Shown here: positions 34,017-44,148 of the stretch, piece after piece
Position numbering within the stretch: the first letter of the stretch is position 1
How the letters are laid out: each line of letters opens with the position of its first letter
From: Variovorax paradoxus EPS
GTDB lineage: Bacteria; Pseudomonadota; Gammaproteobacteria; Burkholderiales; Burkholderiaceae_C
Assembly: GCF_000184745.1 (NCBI RefSeq)
Contig: NC_014931.1
Location: 2,790,001 to 2,854,000, forward strand
DNA: 64,000 bases
Reading direction: 5' to 3'
The notes under the pieces: model-generated
What the model was told of the DNA's origin: nothing
What the model saw: the letters and a program-made list of their open reading frames with translations, nothing else
Database searches by the model: none
Program-made: the position numbers and the translations under genes

Positions 34017-35321
34017 ATGACCGACGCCGCCATCGACCAAGCCCTCGCCGGGGCGCATCAACGCTTTACCGAAGGCAATCCCGAGAGCCGGCGCCGTTTC
34101 GACGAGCAGACGCGCTACATGCCCGGCGCCAACACGCGCTCGGTGCTGTTCTATGCGCCGTTCCCGCTCACCATCGCCAAGGGCGAGGGGGCAGCGCTCT
34201 GGGATGCGGACGGTCATCGGTATGCCGACTTCATCGCCGAGTACACGGCCGGCGTCTACGGCCACTCGGCGCCCGAGATCCGCGATGCCGTGATCGAGGC
34301 GATGCAGAGCGGCATCAACCTCACGGGCCACAACCTGCTCGAAGGCCGCTTGGCAAGGACCATCTGCGAGCGCTTTCCGCAGATCGAGCAGCTGCGCTTC
34401 ACCAACTCGGGCACCGAGGCGAACCTGATGGCGCTCACGGCCGCGCTTCACTTCACGGGGCGCCGAAAGATCGTGGTGTTCTCGGGCGGCTATCACGGCG
34501 GGGTGCTTGGCTTCGGCGACAAGCCTTCGCCGACGACCGTGCCGTTCGACTTTCTCGTGCTGCCCTACAACGATGCGCAGCGCGCGAGCGAAGAGATCGC
34601 CAGGCACGGCCCGGAGATCGCCGCCATCCTGGTCGAGCCTATGCAAGGTGCGAGCGGATGCATTCCGGGGCGCCTAGATTTCCTGCAGGCGCTGCGGGAT
34701 GGCGCAACGAAGGTCGGTGCGCTGCTGGTCTTCGACGAGGTGATGACCTCGCGCCTTGCACCGCAGGGGCTGGCCAACAAGCTGGGCATCAAGTCCGATC
34801 TCACGACGCTGGGCAAGTACATCGGCGGCGGCATGTCGTTCGGCGCCTTCGGCGGACGCGCAGACGTGATGGCCCAGTTCGACCCACGCACCGGCGCGCT
34901 CGCGCATTCGGGCACGTTCAACAACAACGTGATGACGATGGCGGCCGGGTATGCGGGGCTCACGAAGCTGTTCACGCCCGAGGCGGCCGGTGCGCTGGCC
35001 GAACGCGGCGAGGCGATGCGCGCGCGGCTCAATGCGTTGTGCGGCAAGGAGGGCGTGGCGATGCAGTTCACCGGCGTTGGCTCGCTGATGAATGCGCATT
35101 TCGTCGGCGGTGAGGTTCGGCGCGTGGCCGATCTGGCGGCAGTTGACGGGCGCCTGCGTCAGTTGCTGTTCTTCCACCTGCTGAGCCGGGGTATCTACAC
35201 GTCGCCGCGCGGCTTCGTCGTGCTCTCGCTGCCGGTGACAGACGCGGACATCGACGGCTACATCGCCGCCATCGGCAGCTTCATCAGCGAGTACCGCGCG
35301 CTGTTGTCTAGCGCGAAGTAG
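34017..35321 (+). CDS. Class III PLP-dependent aminotransferase, glutamate-1-semialdehyde-aminomutase-like
   Basis: 434 residues from the ATG at 34017 with AAGGA seven bases upstream. PLP-binding Lys267 in LTTLGKYIGGGMSFGAFGG, Asp240-Glu241 in LLVFDEVMTSRL, and phosphate-binding NSGTEANLMAL. The N-terminal YMPGANTRSVLFYAPFPLTIAKGEGA is typical of the HemL-like branch with catabolic substrates. True HemL serves haem synthesis and is not TetR-controlled, so a catabolic amino-acid or beta-amino-acid transaminase is more likely. Its 3' end overlaps the convergent reductase gene by 14 nt. Confidence 0.88.
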   Translation: MTDAAIDQALAGAHQRFTEGNPESRRRFDEQTRYMPGANTRSVLFYAPFPLTIAKGEGAALWDADGHRYADFIAEYTAGVYGHSAPEIRDAVIEAMQSGINLTGHNLLEGRLARTICERFPQIEQLRFTNSGTEANLMALTAALHFTGRRKIVVFSGGYHGGVLGFGDKPSPTTVPFDFLVLPYNDAQRASEEIARHGPEIAAILVEPMQGASGCIPGRLDFLQALRDGATKVGALLVFDEVMTSRLAPQGLANKLGIKSDLTTLGKYIGGGMSFGAFGGRADVMAQFDPRTGALAHSGTFNNNVMTMAAGYAGLTKLFTPEAAGALAERGEAMRARLNALCGKEGVAMQFTGVGSLMNAHFVGGEVRRVADLAAVDGRLRQLLFFHLLSRGIYTSPRGFVVLSLPVTDADIDGYIAAIGSFISEYRALLSSAK

Positions 35322-36378
35322 CCACGCCCAGCAGCTCGTGCAGCCGCGTGCTGGTGGTCGTGTACTGCAGCGGCACCGCCTTGCCCGGGAACACGATGGC
35401 GGCGGCGCCCCAGGCCGCCAGCGTGGCTTCGTGGAAGCCGCAGACGATGAGCTTCTTCTTGCCGGGGTAGGTGTTGATGTCGCCCACAGCGAACACGCCG
35501 CGCTCGCGCGTTTCGTACTTCTCGGTGTCGACGGGCACCTGCTTGCGCTCGAGCTCCAGGCCCCAGTCGGCGATGGGGCCGAGGCGCGGCGAGATTCCCA
35601 GGCAAGCGACCAGCGCGTCGAGCGGCAGGTCGACGGTCGTGGCATCGGGCGTGGTGATCTGCAGTTGCTTGCCGTCGAAGGCGGTTGGCTGGCCGACCTT
35701 GAAGGTCAGCTTGCCGGCGGCCACGAGGGCGCGCATCGCGGTGATATTCGCTTCGCTGGCCTGGAAGCCGTCACGGCGATGGACCAGCGTGACCTGCCTA
35801 GCGATGGCGGTGAGCGCAACGACGGTTTCGAGTGCAATGTCGTCACCGCCATTCACCACCACCGTCTGCCCCGCAAAGCGGTCCAGCGATTCGGGGTGAT
35901 AGAAGAGGGACGTGCCTTCGAACTGCGCGATGCCGTCGACCGTGATGCGTTTGGGCACGAAGGCGCCGACGCCGGCCGCGATGAACACCGTCTTCGCGAG
36001 GAACGCCTTGCCGGCCGACGTGGTCAGCAGCAGCCGATCGTCGGCCTGGCGAGCGAAGGTGGCGACCTGCTCGCCGAAATGAAACTGCGGCTTGAACGGC
36101 ACCACCTGCGCGAGCAGCGACTGCGCAAGATCGCGCCCGCTGGTCACCGGCGTGCCGGGAATGTCGTAGATCGGCTTGTCGCCATAGAGCGCCACGCACT
36201 GGCCGCCCGCGGCGGGCAGTGCATCGACGATGTGGCAGGAGATTTCAAGCAGGCCCAGTTGAAAGGCCTGGAACAGCCCGACAGGGCCTGCACCGACGAT
36301 CAGCGCGTCGGTTTCGATGGGGGCAGGCAGCGCGCTCAGCGCACCAGCTCCCCGACCTTGTCGGTCTTGTCTTTCCAT
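35308..36378 (-). CDS. Thioredoxin-reductase-like ferredoxin-NADP+ reductase
   Basis: 356 residues if started at the ATG at 36378; a CTG at 36339 overlapping the fdxA stop with GGGGAG upstream would give a more typical start (343 residues). FAD motif [40 protein letters not shown] in place of the redox CxxC (only one Cys, so not a thioredoxin reductase), NADP motif [16 protein letters not shown], and [25 protein letters not shown]. This is the TrxR-like FNR class that exchanges electrons between NADPH and ferredoxin. It lies directly after fdxA, its likely partner. Confidence 0.9.
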   Translation of the reverse strand: MERQDRQGRGAGALSALPAPIETDALIVGAGPVGLFQAFQLGLLEISCHIVDALPAAGGQCVALYGDKPIYDIPGTPVTSGRDLAQSLLAQVVPFKPQFHFGEQVATFARQADDRLLLTTSAGKAFLAKTVFIAAGVGAFVPKRITVDGIAQFEGTSLFYHPESLDRFAGQTVVVNGGDDIALETVVALTAIARQVTLVHRRDGFQASEANITAMRALVAAGKLTFKVGQPTAFDGKQLQITTPDATTVDLPLDALVACLGISPRLGPIADWGLELERKQVPVDTEKYETRERGVFAVGDINTYPGKKKLIVCGFHEATLAAWGAAAIVFPGKAVPLQYTTTSTRLHELLGVATSR

Positions 36379-36665
36379 TCCTCAGCGTCGGGGAGAGCGG
36401 GCTTGCGCTTGGTGATGCTCTTCCAGCCATCGGCCAAGGCAAGCTCGGCATTGATCTTGATGAAGGCGATCTGGTTGGCCGGAAGGTCTTCTTCGGCGTA
36501 GATCGCGTTGACCGGGCACTCGGGGATGCAGACCGCGCAGTCGATGCATTCGTCCGGGTCGATCACCAGCATGTTGGGACCTTCGCGGAAGCAGTCGACG
36601 GGGCAAACGTCCACGCAGTCGGTGTATTTGCAACGGATGCAGGCTTCGGAGACGACGTGTGTCAT
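36336..36665 (-). CDS. fdxA: 7Fe ferredoxin FdxA
   Basis: 109 residues. First cluster [18 protein letters not shown] binds a 3Fe-4S plus part of the second cluster; second motif [23 protein letters not shown] binds 4Fe-4S. Length and the long C-terminal helix are those of betaproteobacterial FdxA. Electron carrier in the cytoplasm. The gene precedes the ferredoxin reductase with overlapping ends, so the pair forms an electron-transfer unit. Upstream is the end of the cysN gene, 42 bp away on the same strand. Confidence 0.95.
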   Translation of the reverse strand: MTHVVSEACIRCKYTDCVDVCPVDCFREGPNMLVIDPDECIDCAVCIPECPVNAIYAEEDLPANQIAFIKINAELALADGWKSITKRKPALPDAEEWKDKTDKVGELVR

Positions 36666-36707
36666 TTGTCTTTTGAACGTCAGTTTGATCGGGGAAAACC
36701 CCAGATT

Positions 36708-38114
36708 TTAGGCCTTTGCGGCGGCGGGCTGCACGAGAACGGCAGCAGCGGTCTTGTGAGAGGCGGTATCGACCAGCACCAGCGAGCCCAGCGCACGCGA
36801 TTGCGTGAAGGGCAGCACGGCCAGCGGCTGCTGCAGCGCGAGCACCACATCGCCGATCGAATTGGCTTCCAGCTGCGTCGCCGGCTCCGATTCGAGCGTG
36901 GTGATGTTCACCCGATCGACGATGCGCGCCACCTTCGCCTTGACCCAGCGATGGCCCTGCAGCGCCCAGTACACGCGGCCAGCGACCAGCGGCTCGTCGT
37001 CCAGCCAGGCCACGGTGGCGGTGATCTCGCGCACCGGCTCGAAGGCGCCGGGCGCCAGCAGCCAGTCGCCGCGCGACACATCGACCTCGCGGTCGAGCAC
37101 GATGCCCGCGCTGTGGCCCGCATGCACCGACTTCGGCTGGCGCGTGTGGCTCAGCACCTGCGCAACGGTGGCGGTCTGGTTGCTCGGGAGCACCGTCACG
37201 CGCTGGCCGGGCTCCACATGGCCCGAGGCGACGCGGCCCCAGAACACGCGGCGGCCCTGCGAGGTGTCGGCGGAGGAAGAAAACTTCTCCACCCATTGCA
37301 CCGGAAAGGCGAAGGGCACGGCCTCGTCCTGCGCCGTGACCGGCAGGTCTTCGAGCAGCGCGAGCAGGCTGGGGCCTTCGTAGCCGACCCAGTCGGCATG
37401 GCGCGTAGCCACGTTCCAGCCCTTGAGCGCGGAAATCGGCACGATGCCGGCCACTTGCACGCCGGCCGCTTCGGCAAACGCGTTCAACGCCGTCGAGATG
37501 CGCTCGAAAGCCAGGCCCGCGTCGTCGATGGCGTCGAGCTTGTTGACTGCGAACACGATCGACTGCACGCGCAGCAGATGGCACAGCAGCGTGTGGCGGC
37601 GCGTCTGCGGCAGCAGCTCGCGCTTGACCACGGTGCCGTCTTCCACTTCGGCGGCCCAGGCCAGCTTGGTCGCATCGACCAGCACCACGGCGGCATCGGC
37701 GGCCGAGGCCGCGGTGACCATGTTGCGGGTGTACTGCTCATGGCCCGGCGCGTCGCCGATGATGAACTTGCGCTTGGCGGTCGAGAAGTAGCGGTAGGCC
37801 ACGTCGATCGTGATGCCCTGTTCGCGCTCGGCCGAAAGACCGTCGGTGAGCAAGGCGAGGTCGGTTTCGCCGCCGCGCTGCACGCCGGCGAGCTGGTCCT
37901 GCAGCACGGTCTTGCTGTCCACCAGCAGGCGGCCGATGAGCGTGCTCTTGCCGTCGTCGACCGAGCCGCAGGTGATGAAGCGCAGGGCGGTGCCGGTGTC
38001 GCCGTGATTGTCCCCGCCCGTTCGGGCTGAGCTTGTCGAAGCTGCGCGCGGCACTTCGACAGGCTCAGTGCGAACGGACATCGGGGTTGCGTTGGCGGTA
38101 TTCGTCGCGCTCAT
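36708..38114 (-). CDS. cysN: Sulfate adenylyltransferase subunit 1 (GTPase) with REP-derived insert
   Basis: 468 residues from the ATG at 38114, overlapping the cysD stop (TGATG). GTPase motifs GSVDDGKST (50-58), GDAPGHEQY and AVNKLDAID, then two beta-barrel domains. With CysD it makes APS from sulfate and ATP, driven by GTP hydrolysis. No APS-kinase (CysC) domain follows. Residues about 13-33 (VRTEPVEVPRAAS...) are encoded by a dispersed palindrome (38019-38077) lying in frame before the GTPase fold, a clear foreign insert tolerated in the flexible N-terminus. Last gene of the cys operon. Confidence 0.94.
   Translation of the reverse strand: MSATNTANATPMSVRTEPVEVPRAASTSSARTGGDNHGDTGTALRFITCGSVDDGKSTLIGRLLVDSKTVLQDQLAGVQRGGETDLALLTDGLSAEREQGITIDVAYRYFSTAKRKFIIGDAPGHEQYTRNMVTAASAADAAVVLVDATKLAWAAEVEDGTVVKRELLPQTRRHTLLCHLLRVQSIVFAVNKLDAIDDAGLAFERISTALNAFAEAAGVQVAGIVPISALKGWNVATRHADWVGYEGPSLLALLEDLPVTAQDEAVPFAFPVQWVEKFSSSADTSQGRRVFWGRVASGHVEPGQRVTVLPSNQTATVAQVLSHTRQPKSVHAGHSAGIVLDREVDVSRGDWLLAPGAFEPVREITATVAWLDDEPLVAGRVYWALQGHRWVKAKVARIVDRVNITTLESEPATQLEANSIGDVVLALQQPLAVLPFTQSRALGSLVLVDTASHKTAAAVLVQPAAAKA
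38019..38077. repeat. REP-like palindrome inserted in frame within cysN
   Basis: Arms CCGTTCGGGCTGAGCTTGTC (from 38019) and CTTCGACAGGCTCAGTGCGA (from 38054) are inverted copies matching at 21 of 24 positions, separated by 11 bp. Elements of this TTCGACAGGCTCAG type are widespread between genes in many proteobacteria. Here one is translated. Confidence 0.8.
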
Positions 38115-39064
38115 CAGAAGTAACCGTCTTTCTTGCGTTTTTCCATGGATGCTTCGGAGGTCATGTCGTCCATCCGGGTGGCACCGCGTTCGCTGACATC
38201 GACCGTGAGCGTTTCGATCACCACGTCGCCCGCATCGGCCGCGAGGCTCTCGACCGGGCAGGTCGTCGTGATGTCGCCCACGGTGCGAAAGCGCACGTCG
38301 CGCACCTGCACCGTTTCGCCGTCGCGCGGCGGGGTCAGTTCGGTTACCGGCACCAGCAGGCCACGGCGTTCGACCACTTCGCGCTTGTGCGTGTAGTAGA
38401 TCGACGGCAGGCCGACGTGCTCGCGCTCGATGTACTGCCACACGTCCAGCTCGGTCCAGTTCGAGATCGGGAACACGCGGAAGTGCTCGCCTGGGGCGAG
38501 GCGCGTGTTGAACAGCGTCCACAGCTCGGGACGCTGGTCCTTGGGCTGCCATTGGCCGAAGGAATCGCGGTGCGAAAAGATGCGCTCCTTGGCGCGCGCC
38601 TTTTCCTCGTCGCGGCGGGCGCCGCCGATCAGCGCATCGAAGCGGAATTCTTCAATCGCTTCGAGCAGCGTCACCGACTGGTGCGCGTTGCGCGATTCGC
38701 CCGGATGGGCGAGACGCACGGTGCCGCGCGCCATCGAGTCCTCGACGCTGCGCACGATGAGTTCGGCGCCCAGTTCCTTCGCGCGCTGGTCGCGGTAGGC
38801 CGTCACTTCGGGGAAGTTGTGGCCCGTGTCGATCATCAGCAGCGGGTAGGGAATGCGGCCGGCGCCGAACGCCTTCTCCGCGCACTTCAGCAGCACCAGC
38901 GAATCCTTGCCGCCCGAGAACAGCAGGGTGGGGCGCTCGAAGGCGGCCGCCACTTCGCGCAGGATGAAGATGGTTTCTTCCTCCAGCGCATCGAGGTGCG
39001 TGTTGGACAGGTGGGACAGGTCCGCCGGCGACAGCAGCAGTTCGGTTTCGGTTCGGGCGTTCAT
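38114..39064 (-). CDS. cysD: Sulfate adenylyltransferase subunit 2
   Basis: 316 residues. PP-loop motif FSGGKDS (50-55), LLMIDTGHNFPEV, RRDEEKARAKERIFSHRD, NWTELDVWQYIE and CPVESLAADAGDV, all standard for CysD. The protein ends in KRKKDGYF, the conserved C-terminal tail. It adenylylates sulfate using energy from CysN. Placed between cysH (42 bp upstream) and cysN (overlap). Confidence 0.96.
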   Translation of the reverse strand: MNARTETELLLSPADLSHLSNTHLDALEEETIFILREVAAAFERPTLLFSGGKDSLVLLKCAEKAFGAGRIPYPLLMIDTGHNFPEVTAYRDQRAKELGAELIVRSVEDSMARGTVRLAHPGESRNAHQSVTLLEAIEEFRFDALIGGARRDEEKARAKERIFSHRDSFGQWQPKDQRPELWTLFNTRLAPGEHFRVFPISNWTELDVWQYIEREHVGLPSIYYTHKREVVERRGLLVPVTELTPPRDGETVQVRDVRFRTVGDITTTCPVESLAADAGDVVIETLTVDVSERGATRMDDMTSEASMEKRKKDGYF

Positions 39065-39106
39065 CGGGTGAGGGCTGGATTCAGAGGGTCGGTGAAGCGT
39101 TGGCGC

Positions 39107-39745
39107 TCAATGCGCGATATGCAATCCGCACTCGCGGTTGTCTTCGCCCTTGGTCGGGTCCACGTAGTCGAAGTTGTTGGGCAGGCCGTGTGCCGTGCAG
39201 TACTCGTACAGATCCTTGGACGACCAGTGCAGCAGCGGCGCGACCTTGATGAGGCCGTCCGGGTTGACGCTGACCGGGTCCATCTGCGCGCGCACGGCCG
39301 TGTCGGTCGCCCGCAGCGCGGTGAACCACACCTTGGGCGCCGTCTCGCGCAGTGCGCGAGCAAAGGGCTCCAGCTTCACTTCTTCGGTGAAGGCGGCATG
39401 GCGCGGATCGTCGAGCGCGGGCGTCGGGCCTTCCACTGCTTCGCGGTGCGCGCGCGAGCGGCGCGGCAGGTAGATGTGCAGGTCCAGGCCCAGCTGCTTG
39501 GTCACCTCATCGGCAAAGCGGTAGGTGGCCTCGGTGTTGTAGCCGTTGTCCATCCAGATCACCGGCACATCGCGCTTCGCACGCGTGACCATGTGCAGGA
39601 TCACCGCCTCGAACGGGCGGAAGTTGGTGGTGATGATCGAAGGCTGGCCCAGGCCGATCGCCCAGTCCACCAGCCCTTCGGCGTTGCGGCCGAGGTCGGT
39701 GTTGATGCGCGCGAAGTCGATGTCGGTGGCGGTGGCGGTGCTCAT
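39107..39745 (-). CDS. cysH: Phosphoadenosine/adenosine phosphosulfate reductase family protein, short form
   Basis: 212 residues from the ATG at 39745, shorter than typical CysH (about 240). Adenosine-binding ITTNFRPFEAVILHM and VIWMDNGYNTEATYRFADE are present, and the catalytic Cys sits in the terminal ECGLH. The paired cysteines (CC and CxxC) that bind the 4Fe-4S cluster of APS reductases are absent: only two cysteines occur in the protein. That points to PAPS, yet no APS kinase is encoded in the operon. Substrate preference is therefore open. It reduces activated sulfate to sulfite for the CysI protein next door. Confidence 0.85.
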   Translation of the reverse strand: MSTATATDIDFARINTDLGRNAEGLVDWAIGLGQPSIITTNFRPFEAVILHMVTRAKRDVPVIWMDNGYNTEATYRFADEVTKQLGLDLHIYLPRRSRAHREAVEGPTPALDDPRHAAFTEEVKLEPFARALRETAPKVWFTALRATDTAVRAQMDPVSVNPDGLIKVAPLLHWSSKDLYEYCTAHGLPNNFDYVDPTKGEDNRECGLHIAH

Positions 39746-39765
39746 GTCGGATGTCTTTTTGCAGC

Positions 39766-40161
39766 TCAGTTGCCGGCCACGAAGTGCGGTGCGGTCTTCA
39801 CTGCATCGCCCTGATAGAAGGCCGAGAAGCGGTCGAACTGGCGCTGTGCGTCGGAAGCGTCCACGCCTTCTTTCAGCACCGCGCTCGAGAAGCCCGTGCG
39901 CTCCATCTGCACCAGCTGGTCGATGAGCACGTCGCCCGTCGCACGGATGTCGCCCGTAAAGCCGAGCCGGCGACGCAGCAGGAAGGCCTGGCTGTAGGCG
40001 CGGCCGTCGGTGAATTTCGGAAAGTGCAGGTCGATGCGTTCGATGTCGGCCAGGCACACCTCGATGGCGAGCGGATCGGCATCGTTGGCGAGCTGCAAGA
40101 CCTTAGGGTCGCCGTCATCGATGTGCTCTTCGGCCGAGAGGATGTTCAGCGTCTTGTTCAT
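39766..40161 (-). CDS. DUF934 protein of the sulfate reduction operon
   Basis: 131 residues, ATG overlapping the cysI stop (ATGA, 40158-40161). The family signature ADPLAIEVCLADIERIDLHFPKFTDGRAYSQAFLLRRRLGFTGDIRATGDVLIDQL is present. DUF934 genes are almost always beside cysI/cysH in alpha- and betaproteobacteria. The biochemical role is not established; linkage suggests an accessory to sulfite or APS reduction, perhaps in place of the missing CysJ flavoprotein. No metal or cofactor motif is visible. Confidence 0.88.
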   Translation of the reverse strand: MNKTLNILSAEEHIDDGDPKVLQLANDADPLAIEVCLADIERIDLHFPKFTDGRAYSQAFLLRRRLGFTGDIRATGDVLIDQLVQMERTGFSSAVLKEGVDASDAQRQFDRFSAFYQGDAVKTAPHFVAGN

Positions 40162-41936
40162 GCTGCTTCCTCCACCTTGAATCGCGCACCGTTGGCCGCG
40201 GCCTTGAACGGATCGGGCCCGACGCGGCGCAATGTGTCGATGAAGGTCTCGCCCGACACGCGCGTGTCGCGGTAGGTGGTGAGCACGGCCTCGATCACGC
40301 CCGGCACTTCGGCCGCCGAGAACGAGGGGCCCACGGCCTTGCCGGCCACGGGCGCGCCGCTGAGCGCGGAACCGTCGGAGCCGCCCAGCGACACCTGGTA
40401 CCACTCCTTGCCGTCCTTGTCGACGCCCAGGATGCCGATGTGGCCGCTGTGGTGGTGGCCGCAGGAGTTGATGCAGCCGCTGATGTGCAGGTCGATTTCG
40501 CCCAGGTCGTCGAGCTCGTCGAGGTCTTGATAGCGCTCGGTGATGGCTTCGGCGATGGGGATGGAACGCGCATTGGCCAGCGAGCAGAAATCACCGCCGG
40601 GGCAGGCGATCATGTCCGTCAGCAGGTGCACGTTGGCGCTGGCAAAGCCGGCGGCGCGGGCGGCGAGCCACAGCGCGTGCAGGTCTTCGGCATGCACCCA
40701 GGGCAGCACCACGTTCTGGTCGTGCGTCACGCGGGCTTCGCCGGCGGAGAAGCGGTCGGCCAGTTGCGCGAGCGTGTCGAGCTGGTCGGCATCCGCATCG
40801 CCGGGCGCCTGCTTCAGGCGCTTGAACGACAGCGTGACGGCGCGCAGCGCAGGGTTCTTGTGCGGTGCGACGTTGCGGGCGAGCCAGCGGGCGAACTGCA
40901 CGTCGTCGGCCGCGTGGGTGCGCAGCTCGGCGTCGGTCTTCTCGGCGCTCTGCAGCACGCGGGTGGCCAGCGTCGGCGGCACGAAGGAGGCGGCCACGCG
41001 GTCGTACTCTTCCTGCGTGATGGTGTGCGGCGCGCCGTCGTGCTCGAGGATCTGCTTGTACTCGGCATCGACGTCGTCGATGTAGCGCTGGCCTTCGGCC
41101 TTCACCAGGATCTTGATGCGCGCTTTGTAGATGTTGTCGCGGCGGCCATAGCGGTTGTAGACACGGATCACCGCTTCGAGGTAATTCATGATCTGCTGCC
41201 AAGGCAGGAACTCGCGCAGCACGGTGCCGATGATCGGCGTGCGGCCCATGCCGCCGCCCACTTGCACGCGGAAGCCGATTTCTCCCGCTTCGTTCTTCAC
41301 CACGTGCAGGCCCACGTCGTGCCAGCCGGTGGCGGCGCGGTCTTCGGTGGCGCCCGTGATGGCGATCTTGAACTTGCGCGGCAGGAAGGCGAACTCGGGG
41401 TGCAGCGTGCTCCACTGGCGCATGATTTCCGCGAACGGGCGCGGATCGGCGATCTCGTCGACGGCAATGCCTGCGCGCTCGTCGCTCGTGATGTTGCGGA
41501 TGCAGTTGCCGCTGGTCTGGATGCCGTGCATGTCGACCGAAGCCAGCAAGTCCATCACGTCGGCCGACTTGGCGAGCGGAATCCAGTTGTACTGGACGTT
41601 CTGGCGCGTCGAGAAGTGGGCGTAGTGGGTCGGGAGCTTGTGGCTGCCCATGCCGCCCTGGATTTCAATGGCCTTGCGGTAGACCTCGGCTTCGGGCTCG
41701 TCGTATTCGCGGGCAATCCTGGCCAGCACGCGCAGCTGGCGGCTGGAGAGCTCGCCATAGGGCACGGCCACGCGCAGCATCGGCGCATAGCGCTGGACGT
41801 ACCAGCCGTTTTGCAGCCGCAGCGGGCGGAACTCGTCCTCGTGCAGGCGGCCCTTTTGCCAGCGCTCGAGCTGGTCTCTGAACTGGGCGGCCCGTTGGTG
41901 AACGAACTGGCGATCGAATTCTGTGTATTGGTACAT
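40158..41936 (-). CDS. cysI: Sulfite reductase hemoprotein (CysI-type nitrite/sulfite reductase)
   Basis: 592 residues from the ATG at 41936. Two ferredoxin-like and two siroheme domains. TSGNCIRNIT belongs to the active-site region, and the 4Fe-4S/siroheme ligands are CPGGDFCSLANARS and CINSCGHHH. It reduces sulfite to sulfide with six electrons. There is no cysJ in the window; electrons may come from ferredoxin, and fdxA with its reductase lies just beyond the operon. First gene of cysI-DUF934-cysH-cysD-cysN. Confidence 0.94.
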   Translation of the reverse strand: MYQYTEFDRQFVHQRAAQFRDQLERWQKGRLHEDEFRPLRLQNGWYVQRYAPMLRVAVPYGELSSRQLRVLARIAREYDEPEAEVYRKAIEIQGGMGSHKLPTHYAHFSTRQNVQYNWIPLAKSADVMDLLASVDMHGIQTSGNCIRNITSDERAGIAVDEIADPRPFAEIMRQWSTLHPEFAFLPRKFKIAITGATEDRAATGWHDVGLHVVKNEAGEIGFRVQVGGGMGRTPIIGTVLREFLPWQQIMNYLEAVIRVYNRYGRRDNIYKARIKILVKAEGQRYIDDVDAEYKQILEHDGAPHTITQEEYDRVAASFVPPTLATRVLQSAEKTDAELRTHAADDVQFARWLARNVAPHKNPALRAVTLSFKRLKQAPGDADADQLDTLAQLADRFSAGEARVTHDQNVVLPWVHAEDLHALWLAARAAGFASANVHLLTDMIACPGGDFCSLANARSIPIAEAITERYQDLDELDDLGEIDLHISGCINSCGHHHSGHIGILGVDKDGKEWYQVSLGGSDGSALSGAPVAGKAVGPSFSAAEVPGVIEAVLTTYRDTRVSGETFIDTLRRVGPDPFKAAANGARFKVEEAA

Positions 41937-42176
41937 CGTGCGTAAGTCTTGTCTTGAAGTGCGGTGCGTCCAGCGCGCCAGCAAGAAGCCGGGATTCTGA
42001 AAGCGGGCCTTATGGAAACAAACTATTTTTTGGTTCGCGCTTTATGCGGATAAGCTAATTCACCAATGGCCATGCGGGTTTGCGGGCGGTTGGATGCTTA
42101 TTCTGGATAAGGGCGAGTGGGGCGGAAACCCGGTTTCCGGGCCCGTGGATTTTAGGAACCGCTGAGCTTCTTACGC
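41937..42176 (-). promoter_or_regulatory. Promoter region of the cys operon, possible CysB sites
   Basis: AT-richer DNA upstream of cysI. Two CTTAT-type inverted motifs occur: GCTTTATGCGGATAAGC (42040-42056) and CTTATTCTGGATAAG (42097-42111). CysB binds paired degenerate sites of this general kind upstream of sulfur genes. No perfect -35/-10 pair was found. Assignment rests on position and symmetry only. Confidence 0.35.
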
Positions 42177-42199
42177 ATTGATCTGGCTTTCTTTCCCGA

Positions 42200-42450
42200 G
42201 GCCGGGTCACGCCCCGGCGGGCGACTTACTTTCTTTTGCTTCGCCAAAAGAACGTAAGCAAAGAAAAGGCGACCCCACTGTCTGCGACCCTTCGCTGCGC
42301 TACGGGCAACCTGCGGTGCTCGCGGTTCGCGGGGTCTCGCAGAACTCGCTTCGCTCAAACAGCTGCGAGCCCTGATCCGCGAACCGCTGCGCTCCTCGGC
42401 GCAGCCAGAGGGGGGTGGGCACCTAACGGGCCATCGCTTTGCTCGGCTTG
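42200..42450 (+). repeat. Left copy of a long inverted repeat flanking the IS110 region
   Basis: About 240 bp that recurs inverted at 43883-44127. It starts GCCGGGTCACGCCCCGGCGG, includes CTTTTGCTTCGCCAAAAGAA, and GTAAGCAAAGAAAAGGCGAC. The hairpin-rich, partly translatable sequence is of the type dispersed between genes in Comamonadaceae. No gene is supported inside. Confidence 0.8.
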
Positions 42451-42480
42451 CAGTCGGGCCTTTGCTTCGCTCGGCCGTGG

Positions 42481-42590
42481 TGCCCCCGCCCCGGCTCTCC
42501 CCCGGGAGGGGAGGGAGAAAGACAAGACATGCGACACCGGGCCTGATGCATTGCTCCTTCCCCTCCCGGGGGAAGGCTGGGATGGGGGCA
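42481..42590. repeat. REP-like palindrome pair
   Basis: Inverted copies TGCCCCCGCCCCGGCTCTCC (from 42480) and CTTCCCCTCCCGGGGGAAGG (from 42556) with their own central palindromes (CCCCCGGGAGGGG and CCCCTCCCGGGGG). Same family as the pair at 28577-28690. A third copy begins at about 42636 and is split by the IS110 element. Confidence 0.75.
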
Positions 42591-42650
42591 CGACGGCGCT
42601 CGCTGCACAGCTGCGCCTCATCGAGCGCCGCGTGCCCCCACCCCAACCCT

Positions 42651-43794
<1,144 letters not shown>

Positions 43795-43811
43795 GTATTG
43801 ACACGGTTGCT

Positions 43812-43835
43812 CTCCCGGAAGGGGAGGGAGCCAAT
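43812..43835. repeat. Right half of the REP palindrome interrupted by IS110
   Basis: CTCCCGGAAGGGGAGGGAG follows the right IS boundary and completes the palindrome whose left part (GTGCCCCCACCCCAACC) ends at 42648. Together they form a normal REP-like copy. Confidence 0.75.
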
Positions 43836-43882
43836 CCAAGCCGAGCGAAGCAAAGGCTCGTGAGGTGTTGAGCAGCCGAGCG

Positions 43883-44127
43883 CAGCGATGGCGTGCCGGT
43901 CCCCAAAGCCCTTCTGTATGCGCCGAGGAGCGGAGCGTTTCGCGGATCAGGGCTCGCCCTTGTTTGAGCGAAGCGAGTTTGGGCGAGACCCCGCGAAACG
44001 TGAGCACCGCAGGTTGCCCGAAGCGAAGCGCAGGGACGCAGACAGCAGGGTCGCCTTTTCTTTGCTTACGTTCTTTTGGCGAAGCAAAAGAAAGTAAGTC
44101 GCCCGCCGGGGCGAGACCCGGCCTCCG
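43883..44127 (-). repeat. Right copy of the long inverted repeat flanking the IS110 region
   Basis: Inverted relative to 42200-42450, about 80 percent identical by eye, with the best match at the outer end (CTTTTCTTTGCTTACGTTCT, TTTTGGCGAAGCAAAAGAAA, GCCCGCCGGGGCGAGACCCG). Together the two copies could pair or recombine to invert the 1.4 kb between them. No gene is supported inside. Confidence 0.8.
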
Positions 44128-44148
44128 CCCTCAGCAGAGAAAAGCAGC

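Noticed and set aside
35308..36378. Annotation as thioredoxin reductase
   Set aside because: The redox CxxC motif is absent; the protein belongs to the TrxR-like ferredoxin-NADP reductases.
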